A stretch of DNA of 64,000 nucleotides from Anadara kagoshimensis (taxonomy: Eukaryota; Mollusca; Bivalvia; Arcoida; Arcidae), in contig CM037861.1 of assembly GCA_021292105.1 (NCBI GenBank), positions 59,937,245-60,001,244 on the forward strand, written 5' to 3'. The translations under genes were made by a program, and so were the position numbers. Every line of letters begins with the position of its first letter. Position 1 is the stretch's first letter. The notes under the pieces are model-generated. The model was given only the letters and a program-made list of their open reading frames with translations. It ran no database searches and was not told the DNA's origin. Shown here piece after piece: positions 12,900-25,175 of the stretch.

Positions 12900-13180
12900 T
12901 CTATATAAGAGCAACGCGCTTCGTAAGTGGGAGGTTGCTGGTTCGATCACAGGCCGGGTCTGACCCAAGACTTGACAGATGGTATTGACTGTTCTTTTGC
13001 TAATCACTCGGCATTACTAATAAACGAGGCCCCGTGTCACAATAGACGTGGCACGGTAAAGAACCCTGCTGTATAATGTCATCAGCGAAATGTACCAGCA
13101 TTCCTGCACACTTGGCTATAGGTGTCGGCGTCTCCATATAGGTGAAATACTCTTGACTGGGACGTAAAACACCATTACGG
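12900..13180 (+). mobile_element. tRNA-derived SINE, plus strand
   Basis: The tRNA-related head carries a B box 'ggttcgatcac' at 12940-12950 after 'cgcttcgtaagtgggaggtt'. The body has 'gatggtattgactgttc' and 'gctaatcactcggcatta' (to about 13015), then 'gaggccccgtgtcacaata' near 13026-13044. The tail has 'gtctccatataggtgaaata' and 'gactgggacgtaaaaca' (13130-13172). A tail of the type 'tctccatatgagtgaaat..gggacgttaaa' is, from general knowledge, widespread in mollusc and other invertebrate SINEs. The A box is degraded, so this is an old copy. The minus-strand frames at 12780-13197 are shadows of it. Confidence 0.75.
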
Positions 13181-15423
13181 AACTGACCTCTCTTCAAATA
13201 TCAACAAAAGGCCGTACGTTGTTTCCTTAAACAAAACGGCATACAAATGACATAATTGTTTTATATTTTTTGGATACAGTTGTATTAACGTTGGTACCAT
13301 CTTTTAGTAAATTTCAAGGGTTTCAAACAGAAAGACTAAAGTGAGTATTCTTTCATTATGCCCGGAGGATAACGTTTGCAACCACTGAACCAGTTGCAGA
13401 TATCATCAGCACATTTTGATTTAAACATGATTTGATTGTTTTTGAGTGCATACAAATACATGGAGACATGATGCATATATAGCATGAACCAAATTAGAGA
13501 ACAGTACAGAATAAAGTAAAGAACTAACAGAACAGGACTTTTTAATTCTATATCCTTCCAACTCAAGTTCAGCTTTATTAAAGCTGATATTAAATTATTA
13601 TCTGAGATTAATATATCATTATGCCATGTGGCTTTTATTCTTAATGTTTATTTCACACTTGGAGTGAAGCTAGCTTTTCTAGGAGTGCTTACCTTTTCAC
13701 ACTTCGCTTTATGCCTTACTCAATTTTTTCAGTCATCAAAGTTTTATGTTGGGATTGTTATTTGGAAATGGAGCGGTAAGTTTGTATTATAAATGATGTA
13801 ATACCTTTTAATTGATTATACCTCATGCGCCAAGTCAATCAATTTGTGCAAACTTTACTGTAATAATTTTATTGCACAACTATGTTTAAATACCACATGA
13901 CCATTTATACATATTTTAACTTAAAACTTATTTTATGTTACTTTCAATAACGAACACACTGTTTTGCTCGTGACAGAGAGTCATATACATGTATATATAA
14001 CACTGTTTAAGAACATAGCAGCGTTTAAGATGTGCTTGTTGTTCTTTGTTAATTACCAGTATTCACATTTTCTTTAATACTATCAATGTTTGTTAATTAA
14101 GATCTCTTAAAAGGCTGACAGTGCTGACAATATACAAATACAAGAATTTTTATTTAAACACTCGGCATCAGATTTTTAAAAAATGTAGGAATCCTTTAGG
14201 GGTTTACTTTTTTGACAATTTTATTAAATTTTAGCAATATACCCATAGTAAGACCTTGTAAAAAACTAAGCATGAGAATTTTAATTAGCGGTCTCAGTAT
14301 TCATCAATAACTTGTCAGGATTCATTTTTTGTTTGTGTCTGAGTATTCTTTTTTGTGAATATTACCAAGTGCATATTCATAAATTAAACTTTTCCAGATT
14401 GCTCCAACGAAAAAAACATTTTAAGGCAATCATTTTAACTGTATCATAAAGCATACTTAACTAACAATATGCCATGTTATTTACGTTCATTTAAAAGGTC
14501 TCTTATTACAGCCTTCTTGAACAGCCTTGGGTCATAGTCACCGAAATTGCGTAACATAGTTGGCTTCTTTTAACAACCTAAAAGACGTAATTAAACAGGA
14601 ATCTTGTATAGCGGACAAACCTTAATCCAATGTATTAGATACCGAGACAAATTATTGATTCTGACATTGATCTTAAGGTAATGTCCTAGATGCTACTAAT
14701 TATCTTTTGCAAAATAAAAAAGGAAAACCTTGAGTTGGTATTGAGCAGACATAAAGGGATTAAAACCGAATAACTTTGACTTTGAATTTAAAGGATATTT
14801 GATTTAAAGTTATATCAGTACTACAAGCTTGTTATTTTGTTATTTAAAACAAGAAAAATAAAATATCTAAGGCGCCTTTACTCACCATTTTTAAGTTATT
14901 TTTTAAAATGGAATAATTATCTGTGCAACTTCATATCGACTCAACAGATCAAATTTTGTTTAACATGCGTTGTTAGACAATTTGAATTTACAACAGTAAT
15001 ATACAACAATCTCTTGCCCAGCTAATTGAGTATCAAAACATGACTAACACAAACATTTCAGTTCCTTGATAATCTTAGGCTTGCAATATTTCAAAGTCAG
15101 CAACTTATTTATAAGCTTCTTTGGTCTTTGTATGAAGTTCCATTAAAGGGATATGATTTCAGTTATCTACCTACTGACGTGGATTTGAAACAGAAATACA
15201 GAAATAGTCATACAGAATTTGTTCTAGTTTTTCTCTTTCGCTGATCTTTCCTTGCCCGATGACGTAGTAAAACATTGAATTAAATATTTTCATTCTTGCA
15301 TTGGCTTCACTTTTGCAATTAGGAAATTAATCGTGCTCTTATTCGCGCGATATCGATTGTCCTGACCACGCGTCTGGAATCATTTTGTCAATACCCTTGT
15401 TCAAAATGTCGATATCACACTCG
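13181..15423. other. Intergenic DNA, nothing recognised
   Basis: AT-rich, with scattered short frames (13336-13566 minus, 14837-15025 plus) that show no domain, no codon signature and no conserved neighbour. Confidence 0.5.
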
Positions 15424-15500
15424 TTCGATCAAACGCAAACATACTGATCCATGTCCAAAGCACAATCCAAACCAAAGCAAAAACTTTGAAAAGGTTTTGT
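15424..15500 (-). mobile_element. RT-family 3' terminus, solo fragment
   Basis: Reads 'gatcaaacgcaaacatactg' then 'atccatgtccaaagcacaat', 'ccaaagcaaaaactttgaaa'. This is the reverse sense of the family's last 75 bp (consensus order: aatcaaaaacaaacatac, taatccatgtc, gaatcacaatccagaagc, aaagtaaaaactttgg). The overlapping 123-codon minus frame at 15415-15786 starts outside the fragment, shows none of the RT motifs and is not called as a gene. Confidence 0.75.
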
Positions 15501-17084
15501 GATTGATGTTCGTGTTATGCAATCTAAATAGTTTGTCAATAAATTGCTTTATTGGATTAAGGAAAAAAAAGAAAAAGGAATTCCTAAGTCCTAGGTACAA
15601 ATTAGTTTTATAATACAAACCACGTAATTGAGCTTGGTAAACAACTTGACGTTCCAACAAATAATCACAAGAGACAATTAGAATAAATGTAATTTGTTTC
15701 ATGACCGCCATCATTGTCATCTCTAGTTTGAAAAAGGATCTGTGTTTACAAAATATCTCACAATAAAATAAGGGAGAAATTGACAATTCATTTAATATAA
15801 AAGATTTATAGAATTCAAATTACACATAACGATGACGATCAAGTCTTGGTCTCTTCCAATTTGTCTTCAGAAGAGACTGTTTACGAGGTAGAAAGCGCCA
15901 AGAAATACGATTATTAAATAATTATGGAAAAAAAATATACTGATCCGTTCTGATATAGTTAAATACCAGTTTGTTGACAAACAATACAGTATTCCACATA
16001 TACGATTATTTTTTAGATTTATTGATTCATGGTTGTAAAATATTCTCTCAAAAGCTAGACATACCGGCCTGGTTAACATACACATTCGTAATAGTCCAGA
16101 AGAAAAGTGAAAAAAATGTTTTTTTTTTGTTAAATGCATGGAATTTTACATGATTATAGTTCATGACTTGGAGATTATTTTCAGATATATTATATAGTTT
16201 TTATTCGAAAAATCCAATATGGCCGTCATTTTCAATAAAAAGGACACAATGTCGAAATGAGAAAAAAGTAAGACAAAATGCGTTCACAAAAACCAAAGAA
16301 GGCAATACTATGTACGATTAATTTGAGGAAGTTTATAGGAATCTTAAAATTTAAGAAGCTGATAAGTTCGACAAACAATGTTTATCTGACAATATTATGT
16401 ATTGCCTTCTGGTTCTCAATATACTATAGAACCCAAACTCATTTATATGACATTGAAGGTAGAATCTGTTACAATCAAAGACAGACATACCATTCCATAT
16501 TTAAATAACAATACAAACCAGAATAATGATAGAAACTTAAGCAGTATGGATAACAATAACTTTGTTATGCATGTCTGTAAGGATGGCTGAAAACTTTAGA
16601 TTTAGTACTAATTGAGTTTTTAATTTAGACGTAACTGCCTTAACCAGTTGGATAATGCGTTATACTTCATAACAAAATATTTCAAAATGTCCTGCTATGT
16701 GTTCTGGATTTTAGTTGAGGCACAATTTAATTTGGATTTAATTGTGTGTCACACAGAGACATCACATTTAAATTCATGTATGAAAGATGTAAATTTTGAT
16801 GTTGGATACTGTGACTTTTCATTAGGAAATGCTACTCTATCATCATTAAAATCTATTTTTGAAGTAATAATTTCTTTTTATTTAATATCAATACTTTAAT
16901 GAAATATTGCAGTTGCCTTTGGGTAGGTTAAAATGGTAACTATAAATATAGACATATACTATCTTAGGTGCAATTGAACGCTTTCTCAGTCATAAATTAG
17001 ATGTTTAGAGTGACGTGATAGAGTCAACGATAAAAACGAAAAGAATAAATCAAAAATAAACATACCTATTTATTTTAAAATCAC
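15501..17084. other. Intergenic DNA, nothing recognised
   Basis: Several overlapping frames of 60-90 codons on both strands (15867-16899) are compositionally biased and match nothing I know. Confidence 0.5.
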
Positions 17085-17305
17085 AATCTCAATGAAATGT
17101 AAAACTTGTTAAAACTAGCAAACCAAGCCAAACACACGTTAACTTCCACCAGGAAAGAGAGGTCTAATGCCTCGGGAAGGTAAGCACTGCCTCCTAACTA
17201 AGCTAGCTCTATTAGCAACTACGCAATTGAGAATTAAAAGAAAATAGAGCTTTGGGGCGTAAAATATATCCAGCGTTATCCTGGATACACAGACAAACAA
17301 ATCAA
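17085..17305 (-). mobile_element. RT-family 3' region fragment
   Basis: Reverse-sense copy of the 3' UTR and the last few codons. It contains 'cgttaacttccaccagg', 'ctcgggaaggtaagcac', 'taagctagctc' and, at the coding end, 'gcgtaaaatatatccagcg' and 'atcctggatacacagaca', which match the DIFDVS region. It is diverged and non-coding. Confidence 0.75.
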
Positions 17306-18062
17306 AACGGAGTTGAAGTAAGTGGTAATGTTCTTGACTTGTAATTTTTAAACATAATATATAATAAGTGAGAGGTTACCAAACCGATTGATACAGCTGT
17401 TATATATAATTTTTTTGGAAATGTATCGTTTAAAACATTGTATACGGTATTTTCGAACGTATTGATTTATTAAATGTAAGACAAAATTGTATATGACACT
17501 TTTTTATACACTTAGCATGCAATGAAATAATTCCAGTGTTCGGATTTCTCGTAATTTTAAGGTAATAGTATCTATCTTATGGCAGTATTTGTATGAAATT
17601 GTAATTCATTTATTGTGGACAAGATTCCATAAATATGGTGCTCACTAACTTTTCCTTCAAGTCGTCGTTCTGCACTTTCGTTAGGATATTTCTATACAGT
17701 CATTAAATCTTGCAACTTATTTGTGTTACATGTGAACACAATTGGTACCCTCTTAAAAGATGATGACTAATTCAGTGGGTTTGACATTTTCTATAAAAAT
17801 TCCAGAATTTGACTTATCTCAATATATGAAATATATGTAAGCCTGTAGAATATCCAATTCATAGTCATTTGTATTCGTACTATTCCTTTGAGTTTCAGTG
17901 TGATGATTTAAAATTTAGAATGTATGCGTATTGTTGGTCATAGTGTAAAATCAGGTTAATTTTATCTTTTGATAATTGTTTAAAACTGTTATAAGACATA
18001 TCGATTCGTTAATGTTTAAGCATTTTCGTTTTTTGCATTCAATGAGATAAACTCTCTAACCT
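17306..18062. other. Intergenic DNA, nothing recognised
   Basis: No supported feature. Confidence 0.5.
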
Positions 18063-18174
18063 GGACTCACTTCCCTGGTGGATGTTCAAGTGTTTAACTT
18101 AAATTCTTAGTTTAATTGTTTTTAGTTTGTTTGGTATTATGATTTGTACATGGGTTAGTATGTTTGCTTTTGAA
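18063..18174 (+). mobile_element. RT-family 3' terminus, first of a direct tandem pair
   Basis: Begins at 'ggactcacttccctggtgg' and ends 'gggttagtatgtttgctttt'. It covers only the distal 110 bp of the family's 3' UTR. Confidence 0.75.
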
Positions 18175-18188
18175 AAATGTTTTTAGTT

Positions 18189-18388
18189 ATTCTATGTTCC
18201 TTTCACGCAATTTTGATTATACATGTGGCGGGTGTAGCTAGCTAAACAGGAGGTGCTTACGCCTCCGGAGCACCCGGCCTCACTTTCCTGGTGGATGTTC
18301 ACATGCTTAACCTGACTTGTCAGTTCAAACGTTTTCACTTTGCTTCTGGATTGTGATTCGGACATGGATAAGTATGTTTGTTTTTTAT
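18189..18388 (+). mobile_element. RT-family 3' region, second of a direct tandem pair
   Basis: A 200-bp copy from 'tctatgttcctttcacgcaa' (just after the family stop codon) through 'ggcgggtgtagctagctaaa', 'ggaggtgcttacgcctccgg' and 'agcacccggcctcac' to the terminus 'gataagtatgtttgtttttt'. It lies 14 bp after a truncated copy in the same direction. Tandem or partially overlapping copies are characteristic of Penelope-like elements. Confidence 0.85.
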
Positions 18389-19916
18389 GTGATCCTTTGA
18401 CAGTAATTGTTCATTATGGATAAGATTCAACAAAGATGGTGTTCACTAACTTTTTGTTTAGTCGATGATTCGCGGTGGTGCAGGAAAATAGGTTCTTCTT
18501 GAATGTTTACAAGCGGCCATAAAATGCCAGGGAATATTGTAAAAGCAAACATAATATAAACCAATTGAATGAATATTTTACAAGCTTCAGTAGGATTTTA
18601 TGACATTTCAATACTTTTCACTCCATAATTTCGAATTTGACTACTCTCCATATGTCCACACCAATACTCTATGACTGGAAACAATTTCTCGAAGGGGATT
18701 CATTAATTCTGTGTTATCGTTGCACATGATTAACGTTAAACATAAAAACGTTCGTTAAAACAGCGATTTTCCATCGATCACTGATTTCATTCACCATGTT
18801 TACATACTAGTAACAGGAAATTCCCACGTGTATTTTTTTATCTTGGAAAATTCGTAAAAAGAAAATTGATATCCGGATAACATCTGGAATGGAATATAAA
18901 TGATTTATGTGGAACAATATTTATATCGAAATGTCAAAATAATAAGTTCCACATGATTTAATGCCGAACGATGTAGTTGAAATATTTTAACGCAAACTAA
19001 TAGATTCAATGGCACGCAATGCGATACAGAGGGTCTACGAAAAGAAAATTCCAAACTGTGTGATTCTTGTTGACGTAATATCATTAACACTAAAATTATG
19101 TGTTGATTCAAATAATAACGGCGGTCCCTTTATGCCTTTGATATTTTACAAAAAAAGTAGTCCACTATCAATTTTTTTTAAACAAACCCCTTTTATCAAA
19201 GCAGAGATGCATAAAAAATGTCGGTTTCTAAAAAGGGATATAACTGATCTAAATTTAGACAAAAATATTGTTAATTGTTCATAGTAAAACGCTAACTAGT
19301 CATATTGTACCTTTTAATTTTAAAATAAAAAACATAAGGTTGATCTTAAATTATACGTGTTAGTTTTAACATATTTCAGTGAATTTTCGTTTGCCAATTT
19401 TCTGATCTGTCGATGCAATATTTTTTCAATTCGTCATTAAGATATTTATTTCAAATCAAGTAAAAAACTGTCTACATGCTTATGACAATCGCTGTTAGAA
19501 AAGCATACTTCTATTATATTACATTAATTAAATATCAGTACTGCCGATATATGACGCTGATAAACGTTTAACATTTTTGACATTTCAGTAGATAAGATTA
19601 AATAGGGCGAGTTAAAACTCTTCTAGACCTTCCAATTTGTACAAAGACTTTCTGCTATTTCAATTTAAGTTGCCATGCGTTTTTTGTACGACTTATGGAA
19701 TAGCTGTATAATTACATTTTTTTACATTTGCCAAATGACCTCTGTGTTAATCATATCAGCGCACAATAAGCAAATGTGATGTAAACATTGAATCGCACTA
19801 CGCTGTAAACGCTGCCATCAGATCGTTGACGAACTATATTCAGCAATACTATGTCCATTGCTGTCATTTAATTTAATTACTTTACATGTAATTCAATTTT
19901 TGTGCATTGTATTTTT
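18389..19916. other. Intergenic DNA, nothing recognised
   Basis: No supported feature. The 91-codon plus frame at 19009-19284 and the opposing minus frame at 18905-19111 overlap and show no domain. Confidence 0.5.
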
Positions 19917-20018
19917 AATCAAAAACAAACATACTTATCCATGTCCTGGTTACAATCCAGAAGCAAAGTAAAAACTTTGAAACTGACAAGTTAGATTAGA
20001 CACGTGAACTTACACCAA
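19917..20018 (-). mobile_element. RT-family 3' terminus, solo fragment
   Basis: Reads 'aatcaaaaacaaacatactt', 'atccatgtcc', 'caatccagaagcaaagtaaa', 'aactttgaaactgacaagtt', 'agacacgtgaacttacacca'. It is well preserved over 100 bp, then stops abruptly at unrelated sequence. Confidence 0.9.
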
Positions 20019-21593
20019 TTTATGAATGTATCTTTTGTGTCAATAAACAAACAATTTAAAATTCGCACTACGCCAACACATAGCAACGAGTTTCACTTGA
20101 TGTTGTGAATAAGGAATGTGAGTTGTAAAAATTATATTTACATCTTATGACGTCATAATTCGCCATGTTGTATCAATAATTATAAGCAATGAACTTTTAA
20201 AACAGACAATGCTCTTGTTTAGTTTTGCTAAAAAAGCTACAGCAGTTTAATATAGTTCAGTATAATAACCCCTAATGCTCAATTAGACCCTTCAGTGAAA
20301 GTATAATCACCCGCGGAGAGGAATTTGTAACATAAATTACTTAAAAAATCAAAGAACCATTACTCAGAAAAATTATTGAACCAATTCAGGAGAAGGATAT
20401 ACACATCTTCAATTGGTAATTGTTAGTTTCATCAATATCTAATGAATGGTATAGAACTGGTACGGACAAAATTATAGTTACAAATGCAAAAAATCTTTAC
20501 TGTTATCAAAATCATTGAATTAGAAAAGAAAAACAATAATCATAACTACGCCTCCTACTGATCATCCCAGTAAAAGATTATCTATATCAAATCGAGTGTA
20601 TTGGTAAACTGGTGCGAACATAAATGTGATAAACTAACGAAATACATTGATATATCCTATCACCGATTTTTTTGGCGGGGACAGAAATATCGGCAGTGTC
20701 AACATACATATTGTTATACATTTTTCGAATGAACCCATTTCGTTCTCGCTACCAATTACGACTAAAGGATAGGATATGCCATTTCAGATTTGTTTGAAAA
20801 ATGAGAAAATATGGTAAACTGACTAACTGAAGTAGGCTTTGAGGGCAATCTTTGGTTTTAAAAGCATCGAACGTTGACATTTTTGAATTAGAAGATAGCT
20901 CTATTGTATTACTGATTTTATGACAATTGGCATGTTTAGGTCACTTGAGATTCCAATTTTGTAACATGGATTTGAAATGCATTTAAATTAGTTTTATTAG
21001 TTGATGTTTATGTCGATTTAAGTATAACAAAAATACCCCTACCTTTACAATTAATTAGTGGTTTTAGTTTGTGACATAACAATCATTTTTTACATTCAAG
21101 ATAAGGTAACTGATATAGTACGACAAGTTTGACCTGACAGTTTGAGCTGGGATATACATCTTAAATGCATTTATCTTAAAAAAATTAAATGATGAAAGCT
21201 AATTTTTTTCATAAATAAAAAGAAGATACACTATCGCTCAAAGTGTTTGAGCTGTTAAATGGTCCTTGGTTTGTTTTATAAATATTATTAAAAAACACGA
21301 AGTTGATTTTTAAAAAAAAAAAAACTGTTGTTGAGAATATACGTTCTTTTCAACATTCACTTCAAACCATTGTGCACAATCGTTTTTACCAGTTTTCCAT
21401 TCAGTTTTAATAATCATATTTCAACATTAAGTGACATCGTAGTTACTTGTTGAAGACTTGTCAATAATATTTCAGGCACCCTAAATTGTTGAAAGAAAAC
21501 ACTAAGTAACACAAATAGTCGGAATAGAACATAAAATATATTATTTATAGGTTATCTAAACTATTGCACAACGTTACATTCATCCCCTGATGT
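20019..21593. other. Intergenic DNA, nothing recognised
   Basis: AT-rich with a short poly-A run at 21312-21324. A word 'agtttgacctgacagtttga' at about 21126 resembles the end of the MITE family seen at 10.4 and 37.2 kb, but no convincing second end is visible. Confidence 0.45.
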
Positions 21594-21702
21594 AATCAAA
21601 AACAAACATACTAATCGTGTTTTACTCCATTTGGCAGTTTTTTAAGGTTTCCTTTGCATTGGGATTATGCTGTGACATGGATTAGTATTTGTGTGTTCGA
21701 TT
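21594..21702. mobile_element. Miniature element with two outward-facing RT-family 3' termini
   Basis: The left edge, 'aatcaaaaacaaacatacta' (21594-21613), is the family terminus on the minus strand. From about 21632 the same terminus appears on the plus strand ('ggcagttttttaaggtttcc', 'tttgcattgggattatg', 'gacatggattagtatttgtg', ending 'ttcgatt' at 21702). The two ends are separated by only about 15 bp. It is non-coding, and is the smallest case of the head-to-head layout seen in the large pair at 55.1 kb. Confidence 0.75.
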
Positions 21703-22856
21703 GTTATAGAATCTTGAGACATTTTGTAAGTTGAATAATGCAGCTTTAGTCTTCAAGTTTTCCTAATAAGTATATACCAAATGCTAACATTTATTTAGAT
21801 TGATGATGTGAAAAATAAACCCTCTCACACACTGGTTGTCAATAAAATACAGAAAAAAATCTGTTGTACTTCCGATGATCGACAATTTCATTAAAGCGTA
21901 ACCTTCAATCTGTAAAAGGATTTTTTCTGAACTTATTGTAACCACAATTAGATAAAAATATGTTCGTTCGATCTCGTTTGTCTTAATTTTCTAAATTCCT
22001 GTCAAATGTCGATTCAGTAGGAGATTAATCTTACTGCGCCCCTGATACACTGGGTTTAATCAAATTAAACTTCAATATGACATGTTTATCTTAGCGCTGG
22101 TCGTGTTAACTTCCTCAATACTGAATGTCAATCATGTAACTCTGGAGTGTTTACAGACAAACAATCATTTATAAATTAATCTTTTCCTGCTTGTCTGTGC
22201 TATAATTCATGGTAGGAATTTGCATGTTTATATAATACAATCACTAAGGTAACAGTTTGTATATATATATATATTGTTTTAGCTGTAGTGATTAATGAGA
22301 AAAGAGAAATCCGCGTGTTGAATTGACTAATATCCGTTTATCATTTAAATTGAATTGTCACTTTTTCACCATTTTATCTAGAGAAATCAACGGTATTTTG
22401 GTGTATATAAGTTTATATCGGAAGACTAAGTGATGAAAATCCTTTGAAGTGGACAGATTAAGCAATGTGTTTTTTATCAATTAATATTTATTGACGGACG
22501 TCATTGAAGATTTTGTTCAAATAAGAGATATATGCCATATGTCTTAATACTGATGATGTCATTTTGCAATTAATTGCTTAGAATTAGTATTTCCAGTTGA
22601 TATATGTAATCAGACCTAAAGTTTTTTTTGTTGATTTTTTATATTGTTGTTGTCGTTTGTTTTTGTTTCATTTAGAATTTACATTTTCTCACTACGCCAA
22701 CTTTCAAAATTTCATTTACCATTCCAATCAAAAACATACCATTCAATGACAAAGTCACTATTTCACAGCAAAGAATAGCAATTCAAGTTAAACAATGTAA
22801 GTTGGTCAACAAATAGTAAAAAATCATATAGTTTTATCAGTATTATTAATAAGTAT
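21703..22856. other. Intergenic DNA with a short AT microsatellite
   Basis: Holds (AT)7 at 22261-22274. A partial word 'ccaatcaaaaacataccatt' at about 22726 may be a tiny RT-family end but is too short to call. Nothing else is supported. Confidence 0.5.
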
Positions 22857-23106
22857 GATGCCTCTGTGTCAATGATTGCCCTGGAAATTTGAAGTCCTAT
22901 AGTTCCATGCTCCTTTCGATCAATTTTGATTACGCACGTGGCGGGTGTGAGTAGCTAAACAGGAGGTGCATACCCATCCGGAGCACCAGGCCTGGCTTCC
23001 CTGGTGGTAGTTCACGTGTTAAACTTAATTCGTCAGTTTCAAAGTTTTTACTTTGCTTCTGAATTTTAATAAGGACATGGATTGGTATGTTAATGTTTTT
23101 TTGATT
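22857..23106 (+). mobile_element. RT-family fragment: last codons plus full 3' UTR
   Basis: Starts inside the coding end ('tgcctctgtgtcaatgattg', matching VSVSRIA), passes the stop region ('cctatagttccatgctcctt'), 'ggcgggtgtgagtagctaaa', 'ggaggtgcatacccatccgg', 'agcaccaggcctgg', and ends 'ggattggtatgttaatg' plus a T-rich run and 'gatta'. The 91-codon minus frame at 22930-23205 is antisense to it. Confidence 0.85.
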
Positions 23107-23514
23107 AACAAAAATATTATTGCATGACCTGTTTATAAGATAATACAAAATCAATGCTTTGATTTGGTCAAGGTTTTTGTGAAATGCTGACACATTAGAG
23201 TACAATATTAATGGGTCAATATGGACATAAATAAAAAAAATGTCAGCATATTAAACTGGATCTAAACATTCTAAAATGTAATTTAGCATTACTACAGAAC
23301 AGATTAAACAAAGAATATGTAGACGAAAAATATTGTTTTGATATATTACCATGACAACCTGTTTTAAAGGGTTAACGTATTCCATTTTTTCTTTATATTG
23401 ATCTTTGTAAAGTACTCATTCTTGCAATGTATAATCCGCATTTGAAAAGCAATTCTATTTTGTATTTTTAAGTGCAAATGAGAACGTTATAATCTTAATC
23501 TAGTAAATAAAAAA

Positions 23515-24308
23515 ACCTCACGGATCTATGCATCTAACGGTAATTTGGTGACAGAAATAGAAAAAATTATGTTTAAAGTATCAATTACATACACAAGTTC
23601 GAATATCATTATGTTTATGTAAATTCCACTGAAATGGAATAAAGGAATTAGTACATAAAAACATGTACTCAGTAAAATCGAAACAAGAACACAAAATAGA
23701 AATCACGCTTTTGTTATTCTTTAAAATATATGTAAAAACAACATACTGTAATATATGTTAATCAAAGTATGTAAAAACAAACACACTAATCCATGTCAGA
23801 ATCACAATACAGAAGCAAAGTATAAAACTTTAGAACTGACAAGTTAGGTAAGACATGCGAACTTCCACCAGGTAAGTGAGGCCGGGTGCTTCTGAAAGGT
23901 AAACGCCTGCTGTTTAGCTAGCTACATCCGCCATGCGTATTAATATGATTTTATTGACCTGGAATTGAATAGAAAAGGTGTAGGAAAAGGTTTAAAGGAT
24001 TTATTAGTGGAAATTCATAATCGTTCCGGAAAATTGTTTAAAATACACATCTTAAGATGATTTATTTTAAGGGTCACATTTCAGTTGGAGAAAAAATTTT
24101 TGGTTATAACTGTGTCATTTGCATCAGTTCCAAAAATTATCGCACGGTTAATTCCAAAAATAATTAAAGAATATTAGATAGGACAAAACCGTGCGTTAAA
24201 TTTTATCATTTCTTGTTTTATTGGAGATGTATTTAAAAAGTTGAAAAATGTTTAATGGGACAAAGCCATACAATCAATTTCATCATTTCCTGTTTTATTG
24301 GATATGTT
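23515..24308. repeat. Local segmental duplication, copy 1
   Basis: Co-linear with 24497-25175. Shared ordered words are 'ggtaatttggtgaca', 'cacaagttcgaatatcatta', 'acatgtac', 'aacaagaaca', an embedded RT-family end (23771-23945), 'ggtttaaaggatttattagt', 'gtttaaaatacacat', 'cagttggagaaa' and 'gttaattcca'. The final 'gggacaaaacc..gttttattgg' part is itself repeated a second time at 24240-24308 within this copy. No coding frame is conserved. Confidence 0.8.
23771..23945 (-). mobile_element. RT-family 3' region inside duplication copy 1
   Basis: Reads 'aacaaacacactaatccatg' through 'agaagcaaagtataaaactt', 'gaacttccaccaggtaag', 'ggccgggtgcttctgaaagg', 'gctgtttagctagctacatc'. It is truncated before the coding end and is at the same position as the copy at 24752, so the insertion predates the duplication. 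Confidence 0.85.
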
Positions 24309-24496
24309 CCTCTTCTTCTATTCAAATTATGATTAAATAACAACCAAATAAATGAACATTAGAAAGATATATGATGAACAACATGTATTTGACAAGAACT
24401 CAACACACAACACAAATAAAAACACTTCACACGTGTCGGGAGTACGTAGCTAGACAATCGTAAATGATAACATTATGAAATAGTAATCAAAAACTT

Positions 24497-25175
24497 GACT
24501 AATAAATACATCTATCGGTAATTTGGTGACAACAATAGAAGGAAGTGTGAATTTTAAACACCAATACATTGAATTACAATCACAAGTTCGAATATCATTA
24601 CGGTAATTTGAGTTCTATCGAAATGTTAAAAATGAATTAGACATAAAACATGTACACGGTTCAATTAAAACAAGAACATAAAATAGCAGTCACACTTTTG
24701 TCATCTTTAAAATATACCCGTATGTTAAAACTACATACTAAAAAGTAGGTAAATCAATAAAAAACAAACGTACTAATCCATGCCCGAATCACAATCCAGA
24801 AGCAAAGTACAAACCTTTCGTTAGGTTAGACAACAGGAAAGTAAGACCGGGTGCTCCAGAAGAGTAAACACCTCCTGTTTAGCTAGCTACACTTGCCAAG
24901 TGTGTTAATATGATTTGATTGGCCTGTAATCGAAAAGGAAACGGTTTAAAGGATTTGTTAGTGCAAATTCCTTATTGTTACAGAAAAAGTGTTTAAAATA
25001 CACATGTTTGAAGTGTCACATTACAGTTGGAGAAACGGATATCTAGTCACACACTGTGTCATTTACATCAGTTCGAAATAATTATCATACCGTTAATTCC
25101 AAAAAAAAAAAAGAAAAAACATGTTGGATGGGACAAAACCATGTGTTAAATTTGATCCTCTTGTTTTATTGACGT
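24497..25175. repeat. Local segmental duplication, copy 2
   Basis: Direct copy of 23515-24225, about 985 bp downstream and diverged by many substitutions and small indels. It carries the same embedded RT-family end. A run of A at about 25105-25116 expands one 'ccaaaaa' word relative to copy 1. Confidence 0.8.
24752..24915 (-). mobile_element. RT-family 3' region inside duplication copy 2
   Basis: Reads 'aaaacaaacgtactaatcca', 'cgaatcacaatccagaagca', then a roughly 20-bp deletion across the 'gacacgtgaacttccacc' part, 'gaccgggtgctccagaagag', 'cacctcctgtttagctagct'. It is orthologous to the 23771 copy within the duplication. Confidence 0.85.

Noticed and set aside
15415..15786. 123-codon minus-strand open frame
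   Set aside because: The start includes an RT-family terminal fragment in antisense. The rest is low-complexity (Phe runs) with no domain, and none of the RT motifs are present.
20640..21260. Third copy of the 10.4-kb MITE near 21126
   Set aside because: Only one end-like word matches; no inverted partner was found within 250 bp.
23515..25175. CRISPR-like or LTR-pair interpretation of the direct repeats
   Set aside because: Only two long diverged copies, no short regular repeats with spacers, no TG..CA ends, primer-binding site or internal coding region between them.
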